Shown: positions 1-12,093 of the stretch, one piece after another
How positions within the stretch are numbered: position 1 is the stretch's first letter
Layout of the letters: every line of letters begins with the position of its first letter
Assembly: GCA_945910005.1 (NCBI GenBank)
Contig: OX246743.1
Location: forward strand, 6,024,018 to 6,088,017
Source: Isoperla grammatica
Lineage: Eukaryota; Arthropoda; Insecta; Plecoptera; Perlodidae
Reading direction: 5' to 3'
DNA length: 64,000 bases
Program-made: the position numbers and the translations under genes
Notes under the pieces: model-generated
Seen by the model: only the letters and a program-made list of their open reading frames with translations
What the model was told of the DNA's origin: nothing
Databases searched by the model: none

Positions 1-143
1 TGCACAGTCCAACTAGTTGTATTTATCTTTACAAAGAACAGTGCATAGTCCAACTAGTTGTATTTATCTTTACAAAGAACAGTGCACAGTCCAACTAGTT
101 GTATTTATCTTTACAAAGAACAGTGCACAGTCCAACTAGTTGT
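1..143. repeat. 41-bp tandem repeat, about 3.5 copies
   Basis: Copies begin at 1, 42, 83 and 124, each opening with TGCACAGTCC or TGCATAGTCC and ending in AAAGAACAG. The last copy breaks off at about 143 and the left end is cut by the window edge, so the array may be longer. It is non-coding. Confidence 0.9.
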
Positions 144-345
144 GTGGTGAACATAATGTGAGGTAAGTGTCGTGACGCGGGCTCCGATGCGCGTGGGAGC
201 CAATAGGGCAGTGCAAAGCTAGTTCGCCCGGAATTGCCACCAGAGTTCGCATGATCGGGGTTTGGTATCGCCGCACCTGTCAATCTGTCATAACCAAGGT
301 TAAATTGTTGTTTTGGTTGCACGTACAATTAGTTTCGTCCGATAT

Positions 346-554
346 AATGGGATACAACTGCTGTGTGCCGCAATGTAAGTCGAAGTGGAATGCTGGTGGC
401 TCAAACATTATGTTTCATAGATTCCCCAAGTCTAAAACCCTTTCGAAAGAATGGTTAGTTAAAATACGTTCTGGAAAGACACCAACACCACACTCCAAAG
501 TGTGCAGCTTGCACAGTTGCACTTCAAAGAAGACGCAATGCGACTTCGATGGGT
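346..554 (+). pseudogene. THAP zinc-finger exon of transposase (frameshifted)
   Basis: ATG at 346 opens a THAP domain: the C2CH ligands begin with MGYNCCVPQC and end with VCSLH, with the usual FHRFPK and W (EWLVKIR) between. THAP domains bind transposon ends through this zinc-coordinated fold. A splice donor (GTAAGT) follows at 555. Just after CSLH there is an 8-nt near-duplication (TTGCAC at 509-514 repeated at 517-522) that pushes the reading out of frame. Without it the family's usual HF-x-ED continuation appears. Neither frame joins cleanly to the downstream exon, so I treat this as an inactivated exon. Confidence 0.65.
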
Positions 555-1460
555 AAGTTAATGCATCAGCTATTTCCTTATTTATGTATACATTTATTCG
601 CATTATCATCCTTTACTGTATGCTTAGGTCTGGTTACAGCCTGTACTTTTATAAGCATACGTTGGTTTACCCCTACTCTAGACTAAGCCTAGGGCCCCAG
701 GCCTAGGCCTAGTGTTTTTGCATTGGCTTTGTCAGCCCAATTCATGTTGCTTATGGGCTGTTATGGGTAACTATTGATGAAGTGTGTATAACGTATAGGC
801 CATAATCAATTTATCGACTAAAATTAAATATAAACCAGCTATCTGTGAGTGTCTATCACATAGGCCCTTGGTCTAGGCCTATGAGCCTATAGGCCTAGCC
901 CTAGAGGGCTACATATCAACTTATATGTAGGCGTAAGGTTTATTACACTGAAGTAGGCCCAGGCATAGGCCTACATGCCCCCCCCCCCCAATACATCACC
1001 CATTATAATAATTTACAATTACAAATCTCTCACATTAGCCTACATCATAGCCAGCAGTCAGAACATAATATACAAACTGGGTTACGGACATAAGCATGAA
1101 TAAAAACACAAAATAATATGTTGAAATGTGACAAAACAAGTTCAAAGTAGATAGAAGCATACTAGGCCTAGGCCCTAAACTAAATCAATTGGGGAGGAGT
1201 ACAAGAAAACTAACACTGCAAAGCCACTCAGTAGGCCCTAGGCCTAGAGGTTAAAATAAAATGATACACAATACCTGTATGAATAGTAGTAGTTTTGTAG
1301 GCCTAGGCCTATGACTGTTATGATTGTTAATTTGTGTTGCATAATCCACATGCCATTGAGTAGCCTACCTAGAACCAATTTTTTGTAACACCTTGTGTTT
1401 AGCTACATTATTGATACCAGCGTTTGCAAGAAATGTGTCTAATGTGTTATTTTTCTGCAG

Positions 1461-2062
1461 GGCAATGGAAAATCCTGAAGAAGTGTGCCATTCCAAGTCA
1501 GAACCTGCCAAAACGTTCTCTTGACAAGTCTCCCAGTAAAGTTGGTAGACGTCTTCTTAAGGCGAGACAAGCTCCATCTAGGCCTACATTTACCCAGCAA
1601 ACGAATGAGCTTGAGGTGAGGCCGTTACTAGCCGAGGATGGGAATGGTGATGGCGAGGGAGTGCCGGGTTCAGCCGTTGGAGAGGAACTGCCGGGGCCAG
1701 CCGTTGGAGAGGAAATCCCGTGTGTCACTGTCACCAATGAAAATAAAACCACCGTCTCAAGTTTCACTCAAACACACATCATGTTTAAAGACGACCAATT
1801 TATTTATTTCGAACGTCTCACAAATGATGAAGTAAAGTATTTTTCAGGTTTTGATTCCGATAGATTTGAGTTCCTTCTAAATTTTATAACTACCGGTCGA
1901 GACAATATAAATCTTCCCATTTCTTCATGCTCATTACAAGATCAGCTACTCATTACACTTTGTAAATATCGCCACAACATGCATTTCAAAATGTTGGAAT
2001 TTTTGTTTCGTATCACACCTAAAATTGTAACAAAAATATTTTTTACTATTATTATTATTTAA
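1461..2062 (+). pseudogene. THAP transposase, linker and helix-turn-helix exon, truncated
   Basis: A pyrimidine tract and AG at 1449-1460 precede an open frame to 2062. It starts with KKCAIPSQNLPKR, matching the AVPTP-type end of THAP domains, then a low-complexity linker with a repeated GEELPGPAVGEE-like block. A region around residues 120-210 of the frame (FSGFDSDRFEFLLNFI, then LQDQLLITLCKYRHNM and LEFLFRI) resembles the HTH_Tnp_4 segment before a DDE_4 domain. The frame ends in a T/A-rich stretch giving FFTIIII and a stop; no DDE motif follows. The first exon's phase does not fit, so no functional product is expected. Confidence 0.55.
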
Positions 2063-2969
2063 AAGTAGCCTCCACAGGGAAATCGACCACCGTTGAAACT
2101 CGAACGACTTCCGCGTCAACAAGTTTTCGGTCCAACTTTTTGGACTTCCATACATGGAGCCTGGAACAATTGTAATATAGTTTAATTTAAATTAAATAAA
2201 CTACTGTAATATACCAGTAGGCCCTATAGTACAAACAAAAACTTTATTTCATAAGTGTGTAGCATTGATGTCAAAATGCAGATTGTGTTAGTTGTAAGCT
2301 TAAACTGATTGTATTTAGAGTAAAAAGTAAAAATTATACATTTTGCTGTGGGTATAGGTACAAGTTATTAACACAAATACAAGGATAAACTACGTCCTGC
2401 TGCACCATGTCAGATTTTTGACTGACTTACAGAATTCTAGTGTGTTAATTAATTATGTTGGTTGGCCTACACAGGCAGCACAGAATGCCATAGACTTGAT
2501 TGTTCCTTTAATTATTAAATTACAATTTTGATTTTCAAATGGTGAGATGGTATGGTCACAAATAAAATGTACATAATGTAAATAAAAAGTGTTCTAAATC
2601 GTGAGTGTTTTTGTTTATTTTACTGTAAGGAATGTAAGCTATTTGGCCGTAAAGTTGGATAGGAGGCCAAGATATATAATAAATTAATATATTTGTTTAT
2701 TATATTATAAATCCAATTGCATCTGGAATGATCTAAATTCTGTTGTTGGGATAAATAATAATAAAATAAATAATACATTAGGCCTATTCAAGTTTCTACG
2801 TCAAATCCCATGTAGGCTTAGGCCTACTACACCACATTTATTTTGACAGTTGTGGCGATTTAGAGATTCATGAATGGGCTTAAAATGTAGTTTGTTCATT
2901 AAGGCCCGGTATGATAAAATATTAGCCTACTGATTCACCATGGCATCAACCAATGGCAAGCCTGGTAAA

Positions 2970-3013
2970 CATGGTGTAAACAAGTTACTGTACAGTAACT
3001 TGTTTACACCATG
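2970..3013. repeat. Perfect 44-bp palindrome
   Basis: The 22 bases ending ...AGTTACTGT at 2991 are mirrored exactly by ACAGTAACT... to 3013, with no spacer. It lies in the non-coding part of the THAP transposon. It could extrude as a cruciform; it may be a tiny palindromic insertion. Confidence 0.9.
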
Positions 3014-3784
3014 TAGCTTCCACATTTTGCCCCCCAAGAAGTCAACATAGGCTTATGCAAGCCAATTATAAATAACTTATTTTATCATAACACATTATAT
3101 AACTGATTAAATAAATATGATTGGAATTAATAAATGAAAAGTACGAGAGGCTAGGCCTAGCCTACACATCACAAAGGCCCTGGTATACCCAGGTTTGCAG
3201 AGCACCATCTGATTTCCTCGTTGAAGAGAAAGGTACGAACGAACTTATTGAAGCCTACTGAGTAACAAGGATATACATTAAAACGAAAATCAGACGTTCT
3301 AAAAACATGACCGAAGTGAATAATGCTCACTTTTTGATGCATGAACACGCTGGAATGCATCTAGGCTCGGCAGGCATAAGCTGGTCCAAGAAGCTGGTCT
3401 ACCGTCTACGCCTACCTTTTAAAGATACGATTATTTAAAAGGTATTTGAAATGTTCTTACCTTTCAATCAGATCTGCCTTATTTCCACTTGTTTTTGCAC
3501 CAAGGTCTTTCAATTTCTCCTTTAATTCAGCTACACTTATACTTGTACTATCGCGTCTTTGTGACATGTTTGCTGTTTCTCCCAACACGTGACAGCAAAA
3601 TGTCAAACTTGCCGCGACCATGATACCAAACCCCGACGGTGCTGCAGTCTGGTGGCAAAACGGTTGGCCAGCGCCCTATGAGCCCGCACCGCGCACCCAC
3701 CTACCTCTAGCGAGGAGCGTCGGAACTACCAGGCATCTATTTCAGGAGTCCGGGCGTCCGACCCGGTCAAATGACTCACGGGCG

Positions 3785-3830
3785 TCTCTCTGTCTCTGTC
3801 TCTGTCTCTGTCTCTGTCTCTGTCTCTAGG
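3785..3830. repeat. (CTCTGT)n microsatellite
   Basis: About seven units of a hexamer read as TCTCTG/CTCTGT. It is just outside the right inverted end of the THAP transposon. The leucine/cysteine-rich open frame over it is an artefact. Confidence 0.9.
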
Positions 3831-5769
3831 GACAGGTGGAGACCGACACTATCAATCTCAATCTGACAGTTCTCACTTCCGGCCGTTATGTCTCCATTTG
3901 CATAGTTTACTAATTGTAATGAATTATATCTTCGGTGTTACTTTTGACAGAGGCGATACAGAAGTTCTCCGGGGAAACTTCTTTATCGACTATGCTTCAA
4001 TCCTCATGTCATGTGTGGCCGACTCATAGTCCACGGATGGACGCGACTTGTCTAATCGTCATCAAGCCTGCACGTTGCTCTACAGAAATGTGACCAACGT
4101 GTTTCATAAATAAATAAAAATAAATAAATTTTTATTTATAGTCTACCCGCCTGTGTGAAGTGTGAGTTGCCCATCTTGCCGTGTTGCCAATAACAATTGT
4201 GGATGAAAGAGATTATTAGTTGACAGCGCTAAGGGCAACGCTGGACGTTTATTCACCCGATGTTACCAATTCATAACATTTGCACACACTCTAAGGTTGA
4301 CTTTATATTAAATATTAATATTTTCGATGTTTCATCTTTCTAGGATTAAAAATTAATAGTGTTTTGCCTATAGTCTGACGTGTTCATGTATTTAAAAAAT
4401 GGTTGGATGGCAGAGAATGCTTAACAGGCATTAATCCCGCCATCAATGAAGACATTAATCAATTAATCAATCAATGAATCATCCCGCGGTACACTTTATC
4501 CCCCCCACCATCTGTATCTCACAGATTATAAACCCCATTGTATCAAGTGCTCGCGAAAAGATGACCACATACCTATTGTAGACATTTTTTGTTTTTTCAG
4601 TTTTTTTTATTAATTAAACCTACACATGGTTGGACCTGAACCTCCCAAGAACCATAGGCCACGCGGAAACATAATTAAATGCATTTATTTCTTCATTTTT
4701 GGGAAATTTAAATGACAAGAAAAATCGATGTCACAAAACATTTGTGACATATGTCGCATGACTTCCCACGCAATATAGTAGCGACCCACTGTCAGAATTT
4801 GACGAGCTTACCCCCCAAAAGCTCGGGTAATCTTTGAACCACATCATAAATGGCTTCAATCCAACCGCTTGCGTTACAGATAACGATCGTGCCGAGACTT
4901 TAACCTGCGGAACAAGTTGAACCAATTAAAGAGAAGAAGATACACGAATAACTTTGAAAACTTTCGAATGATGAAGGCTCGCCTAGCAAGTTTTGAAATG
5001 AAATTCATTACAAAAGTTGGGCGTGGGGGGGGGGGGGGGAGTGTTCGAAATACTAGTGCCCTAATTTATGCCCGTAGAAATAAAAAGCAAATCTAATTCT
5101 TCTATTATTAGATCCTGGTTCTCGTGTAATCTAATTGTCAGCTGCAACCTGAGCTCGCTGCTCAATTAGCCTCATTACGTCACGGGGTTGTCTCAGTCCG
5201 CTAGTGACGTCACTGCCAGAGGTTTAACCAACAACGTTGCGGCTGTCTTTACACGTTACAACTTAGCATTGACACTGTGCACTTTGTTTAAGGTTGGCTT
5301 ACACTTATTTAAGATTTAAGTCGTAACAAAGTTGAATCAAGCCAAACGTATTATGGCGTTCACACAACCTCCATATCAACGTTGGCTCTTTAGCCCAGCC
5401 AATGAGAGGCGACGTTTTATAAATCCAACCAATGGTAGCGATCCTAAGTAAAACATTAAGGAAGATAGGCCTACGTGCTATGGTAACAAATATTATTAAT
5501 CTTAATTATTAGGTTTAAGTGCGTAAACAGACCATAAATTTGTTAAGGGGGGATGCTCAGTCTCCACTTGATTTTCAGTTACACATACTTGCTATAGAAT
5601 TGTTTCATGACATATTTTCCATAAGGATAGCAACAGCTTTGACGATGAAATCAAGTTGTTTTTCAAGTACAGGAAGATTTTATAAATATAAACTATCAAA
5701 TATGATTTTAATAGTAAATCGCCACGAATTTAAGATTGAATGTTACGTGTTGAACGAATAAATAAAATA
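3831..5769. other. Non-coding stretch, nothing recognised
   Basis: No gene-like frame. It contains short A/T runs, a run of about 16 G near 5023-5040, and a patch at 5290-5400 (GGTTGGCTTACACTTATTTA onward) that resembles the ends of the MITE at 13379-13567 but is too diverged to call. Confidence 0.5.
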
Positions 5770-6055
5770 AATTCACATTTAGAGTCTACCCACTCAGTAA
5801 CTGAACTAATTTGCAGTGGGGGACTTTAATTTAAAGTGACTAAACCAACCCTGTAGGATTTGAACACCATCGACGAGTGAGCGGTAACCAATCAAAGATC
5901 GATATTTCAAATACGAAACATATGAATCAGTGATTGGACAGTGCGAACACCTGCGGACAAATACCAGAATCAACAAGGCCGATTCAGAACAACTTTGAAT
6001 TTATTGAGTGCTTCGTTGCTAGGACGGCTCCAAAGTCACCGTTTACTTATTCCTA
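5770..6055 (+). repeat. Dispersed 280-bp repeat, copy 1
   Basis: The block from TCACATTTAGAGTCTACCCA to ATTCCTAAACC recurs at 35888-36062 (same strand, first 175 bp) and 43310-43600 (reverse, full length), with a weaker trace at 62100-62210. It is flanked by AATAAATAAA-type sequence at its TCACATTT end. I see no coding frame, RNA polymerase III box or clear inverted ends, so class is unknown. Confidence 0.8.
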
Positions 6056-6877
6056 AACCAAAAAACATTGAACAACGTGACAATAACAAACATTGAGATT
6101 CATATTGAAAGTACTGTTTATAATCATACTATAAGGCCTACTCTAAATGCATTGATTGCACCGTCAATCCAGCCTTTAGTTAGACAATAACAAACACTGC
6201 CATTCATTTATTCAAATTACTGTATTATGAATCCTATACTTTACGGATAGTTATAGGTGCATCCAATAAGGTTGGGATAATATACAGAATGCATTGATTG
6301 CACTGATTGGTCCAGAGTCGTTGGTCTTTCATTGACTATGATCAGCTATGTCATATTTGCAATTGCCCCCTAAAACCTGTGACAATTAACTATGCATTCC
6401 AATTAATTGCTCAATGTAGAACCAGCATATAATATACTTTCATTTAGTCTTGTTGTTTGTAATGCTTTATTTCACCTGTTTGTCGTTCCGTTAAGCTTTG
6501 GTGCATCCGCCCATTACATAAATAAACACGCTTATCTCTGTTTCGATAAACAAAACGAGTTAGAGTTGTTAATGCTGATAAACTAATCTGAGCCCTGCGT
6601 GTATTCAGCCGCTGATTAAACTTCATATAATTTACTATGCATTGGAAGCAATAATGAATTAATTTTAATTAGTTTTTATGCAATCACGGAATAGATTCGA
6701 GTTTGATAGTCCAACAGATAAATTGTAGTCAATTTACAATCGTGTTATAATAGATATGATCGGCAAACACAACACTCAACAAAAACATAAACGAATAATA
6801 GGGAACCTTTATCCAACTCAGTGCATACATTTAGGTTTAGGGAAAGTAAACCTTGCGTTACCGCGCCAACAACTAGC
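6056..6877. other. Non-coding stretch, nothing recognised
   Basis: AT-rich unique sequence. The only open frame of note, on the minus strand at 6444-6626, has no family resemblance and looks like chance. Confidence 0.5.
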
Positions 6878-7185
6878 AAGGTCTACTTGATCTCCGCCTA
6901 GCGGAGGCTCGTCGAACTCCCAAGTTAGGTAGTCGCAAGGGAACCAAAATCGCCATTTTGTGTCCCACTAAAAAAACTCTTATAATAATTAAATATCCCT
7001 TGTAGATCATGTAATACAATATTTAAAACACCTACAAGAGACATTTTGATAGAATACAATGATTGAAGATTATAAAATTAGTTGATTTTTCATTTTTAGG
7101 AGGTAATTCTATTTCGACAGATCACTTCATTTGTTTTCTTTCACAGTTCGACAAGCCTCCGCCAGGCGGAGATCAAGAAGACCTT
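6878..7185. mobile_element. 308-bp MITE with about 41-bp inverted ends
   Basis: The left end AAGGTCTACTTGATCTCCGC... to 6918 is the reverse complement, with few mismatches, of 7145-7185. Each end itself holds a near-palindrome (CTCCGCCTAGCGGAG). A similar motif is seen at about 31860-31895, suggesting a family. The interior is AT-rich without coding. Confidence 0.75.
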
Positions 7186-7412
7186 ACAACCGGTTGCCTG
7201 AAAGTATTAAGGCTGTGCGAGTCACGCGCGGACACCTGCAGCAATGATCTACCACACGCTTCCAGTTTACCATCTTCCGTTTTGCTCCAGACACAAGGAA
7301 CGTGACGCAAAATACAATCATGCCCCAGAGAATTCGTCGTTATATACAAATGTTAAAGGGATTTAAAATCAAATACTTTTCCATTAGCTATAACGAAATG
7401 TCGTCGACTAAA

Positions 7413-7619
7413 GTTGAGAAACTGTAAGAATGACGGCCCCCTCCATATTCCCTCCACATCTACTTGACCCCCCTCAACTCCGTGACAACCTGACAAAAAA
7501 ATACGTAACTGAAAATCAGTTTGTTTCAGTTGTTTAGTTTGTTGTTTTACGGAGTTGAGGGGGGTCGGGTAGCAGTGGTGGGGATAAGGAGGAGGCCGTC
7601 ATTCTTACAGTTTCTCAAC
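7413..7619. mobile_element. 207-bp palindromic MITE
   Basis: Starts GTTGAGAAACTGTAAGAATG and ends with its reverse complement. A second matched block, CCCCCCTCAACTCCGT near 7469-7485 against ACGGAGTTGAGGGGGG near 7550-7566, makes most of the element fold back, leaving a loop around 7490-7545. Flanking bases read CTA on both sides, consistent with a short TA-type target duplication. Confidence 0.8.
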
Positions 7620-8757
7620 TAGTCAGGTGCCCGCCCGGCAAACAGGAGACAAGGGGTTCAAGTGAGTCGAAGCGGGGACGGATTTTTCGCATTTGCTCAA
7701 AAATTAAAGGAATTTTAATTGAAATGTAAAATCCAAACAATTATGAATGATGAAATTTAACACTTTTTTGAAACTGAATGTAGATAAACGATGATCAAAT
7801 TCTACGGTCTTGTTTGCCTCGAGCTGCGTCTGCTGTATTATCGGAACTATTCATCAGTTTACTATGGTATTGCCTATTGACAGCCTCGATGTGTATAGAA
7901 CAACATTAATATTGTAATATATATTCACATACAAATGACACAATAATACTTTATCTTTAGCGGTTAATTCAATTGTACGGTTTGAATGATTATCATCCCG
8001 TTTAGAACGACGCTGGTTACATTTGTCGACGAGACCGGGAGGTGCTGCTAGAGCGGACGTCGCGGGAACTGCTAGCAGCTCAAATCGACCGTTCGGGTTT
8101 TATCCGAAATAAAAATGATTACACAGATTCGTTTTGACGAACTTGTTTTGACTAACATTTTTTAGGGTGCGAATTTACCGAGGGTAGGGGCGATTCCCCC
8201 CTTCCTTTTATTTTGTATGACCCTCTCAGGGATGAGTCATATCCCACACTCTAGAATACTCGAGAATATATATATGAAAAAAGATTCTACTACTGTAGCT
8301 ACAACAATAAATACGACACAGTAGATTCGATCGTATTGTTATTTTTATTACCTTTCAAGATTCACGACGTAGTAAAGCAACTAAATTCAAACCCAGAATA
8401 CATCTTTATAACTTTTAGTTTCATTATATGTGCCTGAATTGATCCTCGTTTGTAGGTCAGTTGTAAACCAGAATAGGATGGGTAGACATTATGAGAACAA
8501 CCGAATCTAAATCTTGTTTAAATATATGCAATTTTGGGAAATAATGTGTCACAGATTATACACTATCGATTGATTCGTTAAATCGTTATTTGCAACATAA
8601 ATTCATTTCTATTGGTGCAAATTGGGAACACAGAATTTAAGTACAAGTTTGCACGTAAGCGTTATACAACACTAGCAGTTGCTCGCCGTGGCTTCGCTCA
8701 AGTGGATTTTAGAATTTTGTTCAATTATTGTGGTACACCAAATAGTAAAGAGACACA
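7620..8757. other. Non-coding stretch, nothing recognised
   Basis: Unique AT-rich DNA without recognisable genes or repeats. The open frame at 8612-8953 runs into the following MITE and is not convincing. Confidence 0.5.
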
Positions 8758-9094
8758 GACTACGTTTATCACGCGAGCCCAGCTCGTGCTCATAAGCTCG
8801 AGCTCAATAGCTCGGTATTCGTTTACCACGGACTTTGAGATCGTACTAAATACTACAGGTCTGGTTCGTGCTGAAAAAGAAGGCGTGGTTAACCGCTTGT
8901 TAAACGTACGTATGTACACAGTTCGGTCCGCATGTGTTTATCACGCAATTTGAGATCGCACGGAGCGTGCTGGCTCGGCTTCTTCACCGAGCTGAGTTGG
9001 GTTCGAGCTTAGATGTTTATCAGGCAAATTCAGTTCGCATAATGTCCAGCTCGAGCTTATGAGCTCGAGCTCGGCTCGCGTGGTAAACGTAGTC
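8758..9094. mobile_element. 337-bp MITE with about 50-bp inverted ends
   Basis: The left end GACTACGTTTATCACGCGAG...CTCGAGCTC matches the reverse complement of the right end ...GCTCGCGTGGTAAACGTAGTC. GAGCTCGAGC-type words recur throughout. An 11-bp direct repeat (AATAGTAAAGA) lies near 8741 and near 9109 but does not abut the ends, so I do not claim it as the target duplication. Confidence 0.75.
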
Positions 9095-9409
9095 ATATAT
9101 TCCTTTAATAGTAAAGAAGAATCTAAATACAAATTTTCAAGTCTGTAACATGTAACATGTATTGGTTGCTGAGATATATATTATATATGTCATAAGAAAA
9201 GAAATTATTCCCGCCTCCATTCACACCGCTTCATTTGATCATTTTTGGAAAAAGGTGAAACACCTTTGTTTATTTTTAAAGAAGAATATAAATACAATTT
9301 TCATGTCTGTAAAATCTTCTTTATTTAAGTTTACGTGTACTCATTTGAACCCCCCCCCCCCCCCCATACACTGGATTTTCAGAAAATTATAAAACTCGTG
9401 TTTTATTTA
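9095..9409. other. Spacer with poly-C run
   Basis: Unique sequence with about 16 C near 9350-9365. No gene seen. Confidence 0.5.
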
Positions 9410-10072
9410 CTAGGAAAACGCTCTGTTTGACGCGTTGATAAGCGAGCGCGTCAATATCTACGAACTTTCTGGCGAAAAGATTTCAATGCTAATACAAACA
9501 ACAATTAACAACAATTCAAGAATGCGCATTGCAAAAATGTTTCTAATTTCCATAGCTATTATACTTCCCGACATTGTTGGATGCAGTGCAATGTGCGTTG
9601 CTAAGAGTTTTCGCCGCGGTCCGCCACCGTTACTAACAGTTATTGACAGCAATAGAAATGCAATTTCTGCCTCTTATACGTATCGGATCGCGTTTACGTT
9701 AGTATATTCGTAACCGGACAAAAATTCACTATAACATAGCCACCTCACATTTTGCCGTAACTGTGTTTCAAAAATATATTTTCGAGTAACTTTTGTGTAA
9801 CTTTGCCAATATTTATCAGATCGCCATTACATTAACATATTCGTAACTGGAAAAATCTGTAGAAAAATCTGGCTATCTCACATTTTGCCGCCATTTTGTT
9901 TCAGAAAAATATTTTGCAGTAACTATGGTGTAACTTTGTAACTTTTCGAACGATTTTGCCTCAAAACTATACACCTTCAATCCACATCGAGGCTTGTGGA
10001 TGGTCCAAATTTCAAGTTGATCGGACTTTCCGTTCGACCGCTATCGACGGACATAAAAAAAAAAAAAAAAAA

Positions 10073-10108
<36 letters not shown>

Positions 10109-10156
10109 ACGAAGTGCCATAAGAGTCAAGTGGAAACGCTCGCTTCGCTCGCTTAA
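9410..10156 (-). mobile_element. Helitron-like non-autonomous element, full copy A
   Basis: Read on the minus strand it starts TTAAGCGAGCGAAGCGAGCG at 10156 and ends at 9410 with a hairpin (TTGACGCG, loop, CGCGTCAA), about 15 nt, then CTAG. The preceding host base is A and the next host base T, with no target duplication. The nearly equal-length copy at 33681-34431 shares both ends. A hairpin then CTRR end and A/T insertion are the marks of Helitrons; the usual 5' TC is absent here. It has no coding capacity. A poly-A tract (10056-10100 on plus) lies near its 5' end. Confidence 0.65.
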
Positions 10157-10585
10157 TTATAAAAGAAAATATAATTGCCGAATTTGACGTCTATGACATT
10201 TTCAGTTGTTGAAATAAAAAACTCCCCCCCTACTTTATTCGCCCCCTGTTTTCACCATCATTAACTTGATTTTTGGACAACGTTAAACACTTTCGTTTCG
10301 TTATTTCTAATGGAGAATCGAAGTACTAATTTTCACGTTTGTAACATCTTTGGTTGTTAAAAGATAAGTATCCTAAAAGAAAATTCAACCCTTTTTCACC
10401 CCCTTAGGAACAGAGTTTCTAAAAATCCTTCCCTAGTGGCTGGTTTTGTCATAAGAGTCGCCTTCAAAAGTTCACGCACCGTACCTAGGTTTAACGGTTT
10501 GAGTTGTGCGTTGATGAGCCAGTCAGTCAGTCACTCACTCACTCAGTCCCTCAGTAAGACACTTGCTTTTATATTTATATATAGA
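10157..10585. other. Non-coding stretch, nothing recognised
   Basis: Unique sequence between a Helitron-like copy and a tetranucleotide tract. No gene is seen. Confidence 0.45.
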
Positions 10586-11010
<425 letters not shown>

Positions 11011-11214
11011 ATTTACAGTTGAGTTTAAGAAAAGTACAGAAATATTGTCAAAGAAAATGTCAATGACTGCTTTAAAAGCAGACGATGCTAAAAGTGTTTG
11101 AGAGCTAGTTGAAGCACACAGACTAATTTGCAAATGTAAATTACTTGTAACACGTGTTGCAACAAAAAACAACAAATATTTCCATTATTCAACTTTATTC
11201 CGAGGGTAGAGTTG

Positions 11215-11700
11215 TTCGTTCTTACCAAGGAAGTATAGTCAGATTGTACCGGAGTACAGAAATAAAACGAAAAAAAAAAAAAAAAAAAAAAACGTCCACA
11301 AATACTTGCACGTTATTGAATATCTCAAACAGCAGTGGCGGGGCTGAGATATGTGTGTGGTGGGGGGGACCACGCCCAGTACGCCACTGTATACACGGAA
11401 GTTTAGTCAGGTTGTACCGGAGTCTCCCCCAACACTGGTGCACGTCCAGGAATACTTGCACGTTATTGAGTCTCTCACACAGCAGTGGCGGGGCTGAGAT
11501 ATGTGTGTGGGGGGGGGGACGCCCAGTACGCCACTGTATACACGGAAGTTTAGTCAGGTTGTAGCGGAGTCTCCCCCAACACTGGTGCACGTCCAGTAAT
11601 ACTTGCACGTTATTGAGTCTCTCAAACAGCAGTGGCGGGGCTGAGATATGTGTGTGGTGGGGGGGGCCACGCCCAGTACGCCACTGTATACACAAACATT
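11215..11700. repeat. About 147-bp tandem repeat, three copies
   Basis: Units restart with AGT..TAGTCAGGTTGTACCGGAG-like sequence at about 11232, 11402 and 11549. Each contains CAGTGGCGGGGCTGAGATAT and ends ...ACGCCACTGTATACAC. The matched AGTGGCG and CGCCACT within every unit look like the two ends of a small hAT-type MITE that has been tandemly amplified. The first unit carries an extra A run at 11271-11292. Confidence 0.8.
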
Positions 11701-12093
11701 GGCATATTGGGTGATAAAACTCAATGTTGATATATTTAACAGACCATTGCAGATCATGATCTAAAGAGAGAAACAATATACGTATCTACTGTCCAACATA
11801 CATTGCCTAACATAGTAAATACATTAAACATACATAATATATCAAAAGGATATTGAACTGTATAACACAGTGTTATTAAATAGAATGGCTATGTAAAATG
11901 TTGGCCGTCGCGAATTTTGAAAAGTCATCAATAATAGATATCTGAACGGAATTAATTGATTATAGACAAAGCCTATAATCGTACAGACTAAATACATGTT
12001 TTCTCTTTCCGTTCATCCGCCCCCCCCCCCCCCCCCCCAAGTACGCCGGCCTCGAGCACGGAGGGGTGTAAACACGAGTGACGTCATGGCATC
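11701..12093. other. Non-coding stretch with poly-C run
   Basis: Unique AT-rich DNA, then about 20 C at 12019-12038. No gene seen. Confidence 0.5.

Larger units (their letters stand above)
170..3710 (+). mobile_element. THAP-type DNA transposon remnant (ISL2EU-like) with inverted ends
   Basis: The ends are imperfect inverted repeats. The 14-mer at 256-269 is the reverse complement of 3622-3635 (GATACCAAACCCCG), the 11-mer TTGCCACCAGA at 234-244 is matched by TCTGGTGGCAA at 3648-3658, and weaker similarity runs outward (CCCTAT near 200 and 3685). Inside, on the plus strand, are a THAP zinc finger and a transposase-type helix-turn-helix region. THAP plus HTH_Tnp_4/DDE_4 is the architecture of ISL2EU-type transposases, a class placed by family knowledge. 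No DDE catalytic region is readable after 2062, so the copy is dead. 2063-3620 is AT-rich non-coding DNA. Confidence 0.6.

Noticed and set aside
8612..8953. 113-codon frame overlapping the MITE
   Set aside because: It runs from unique AT-rich DNA into the inverted end of a MITE and has no family features.
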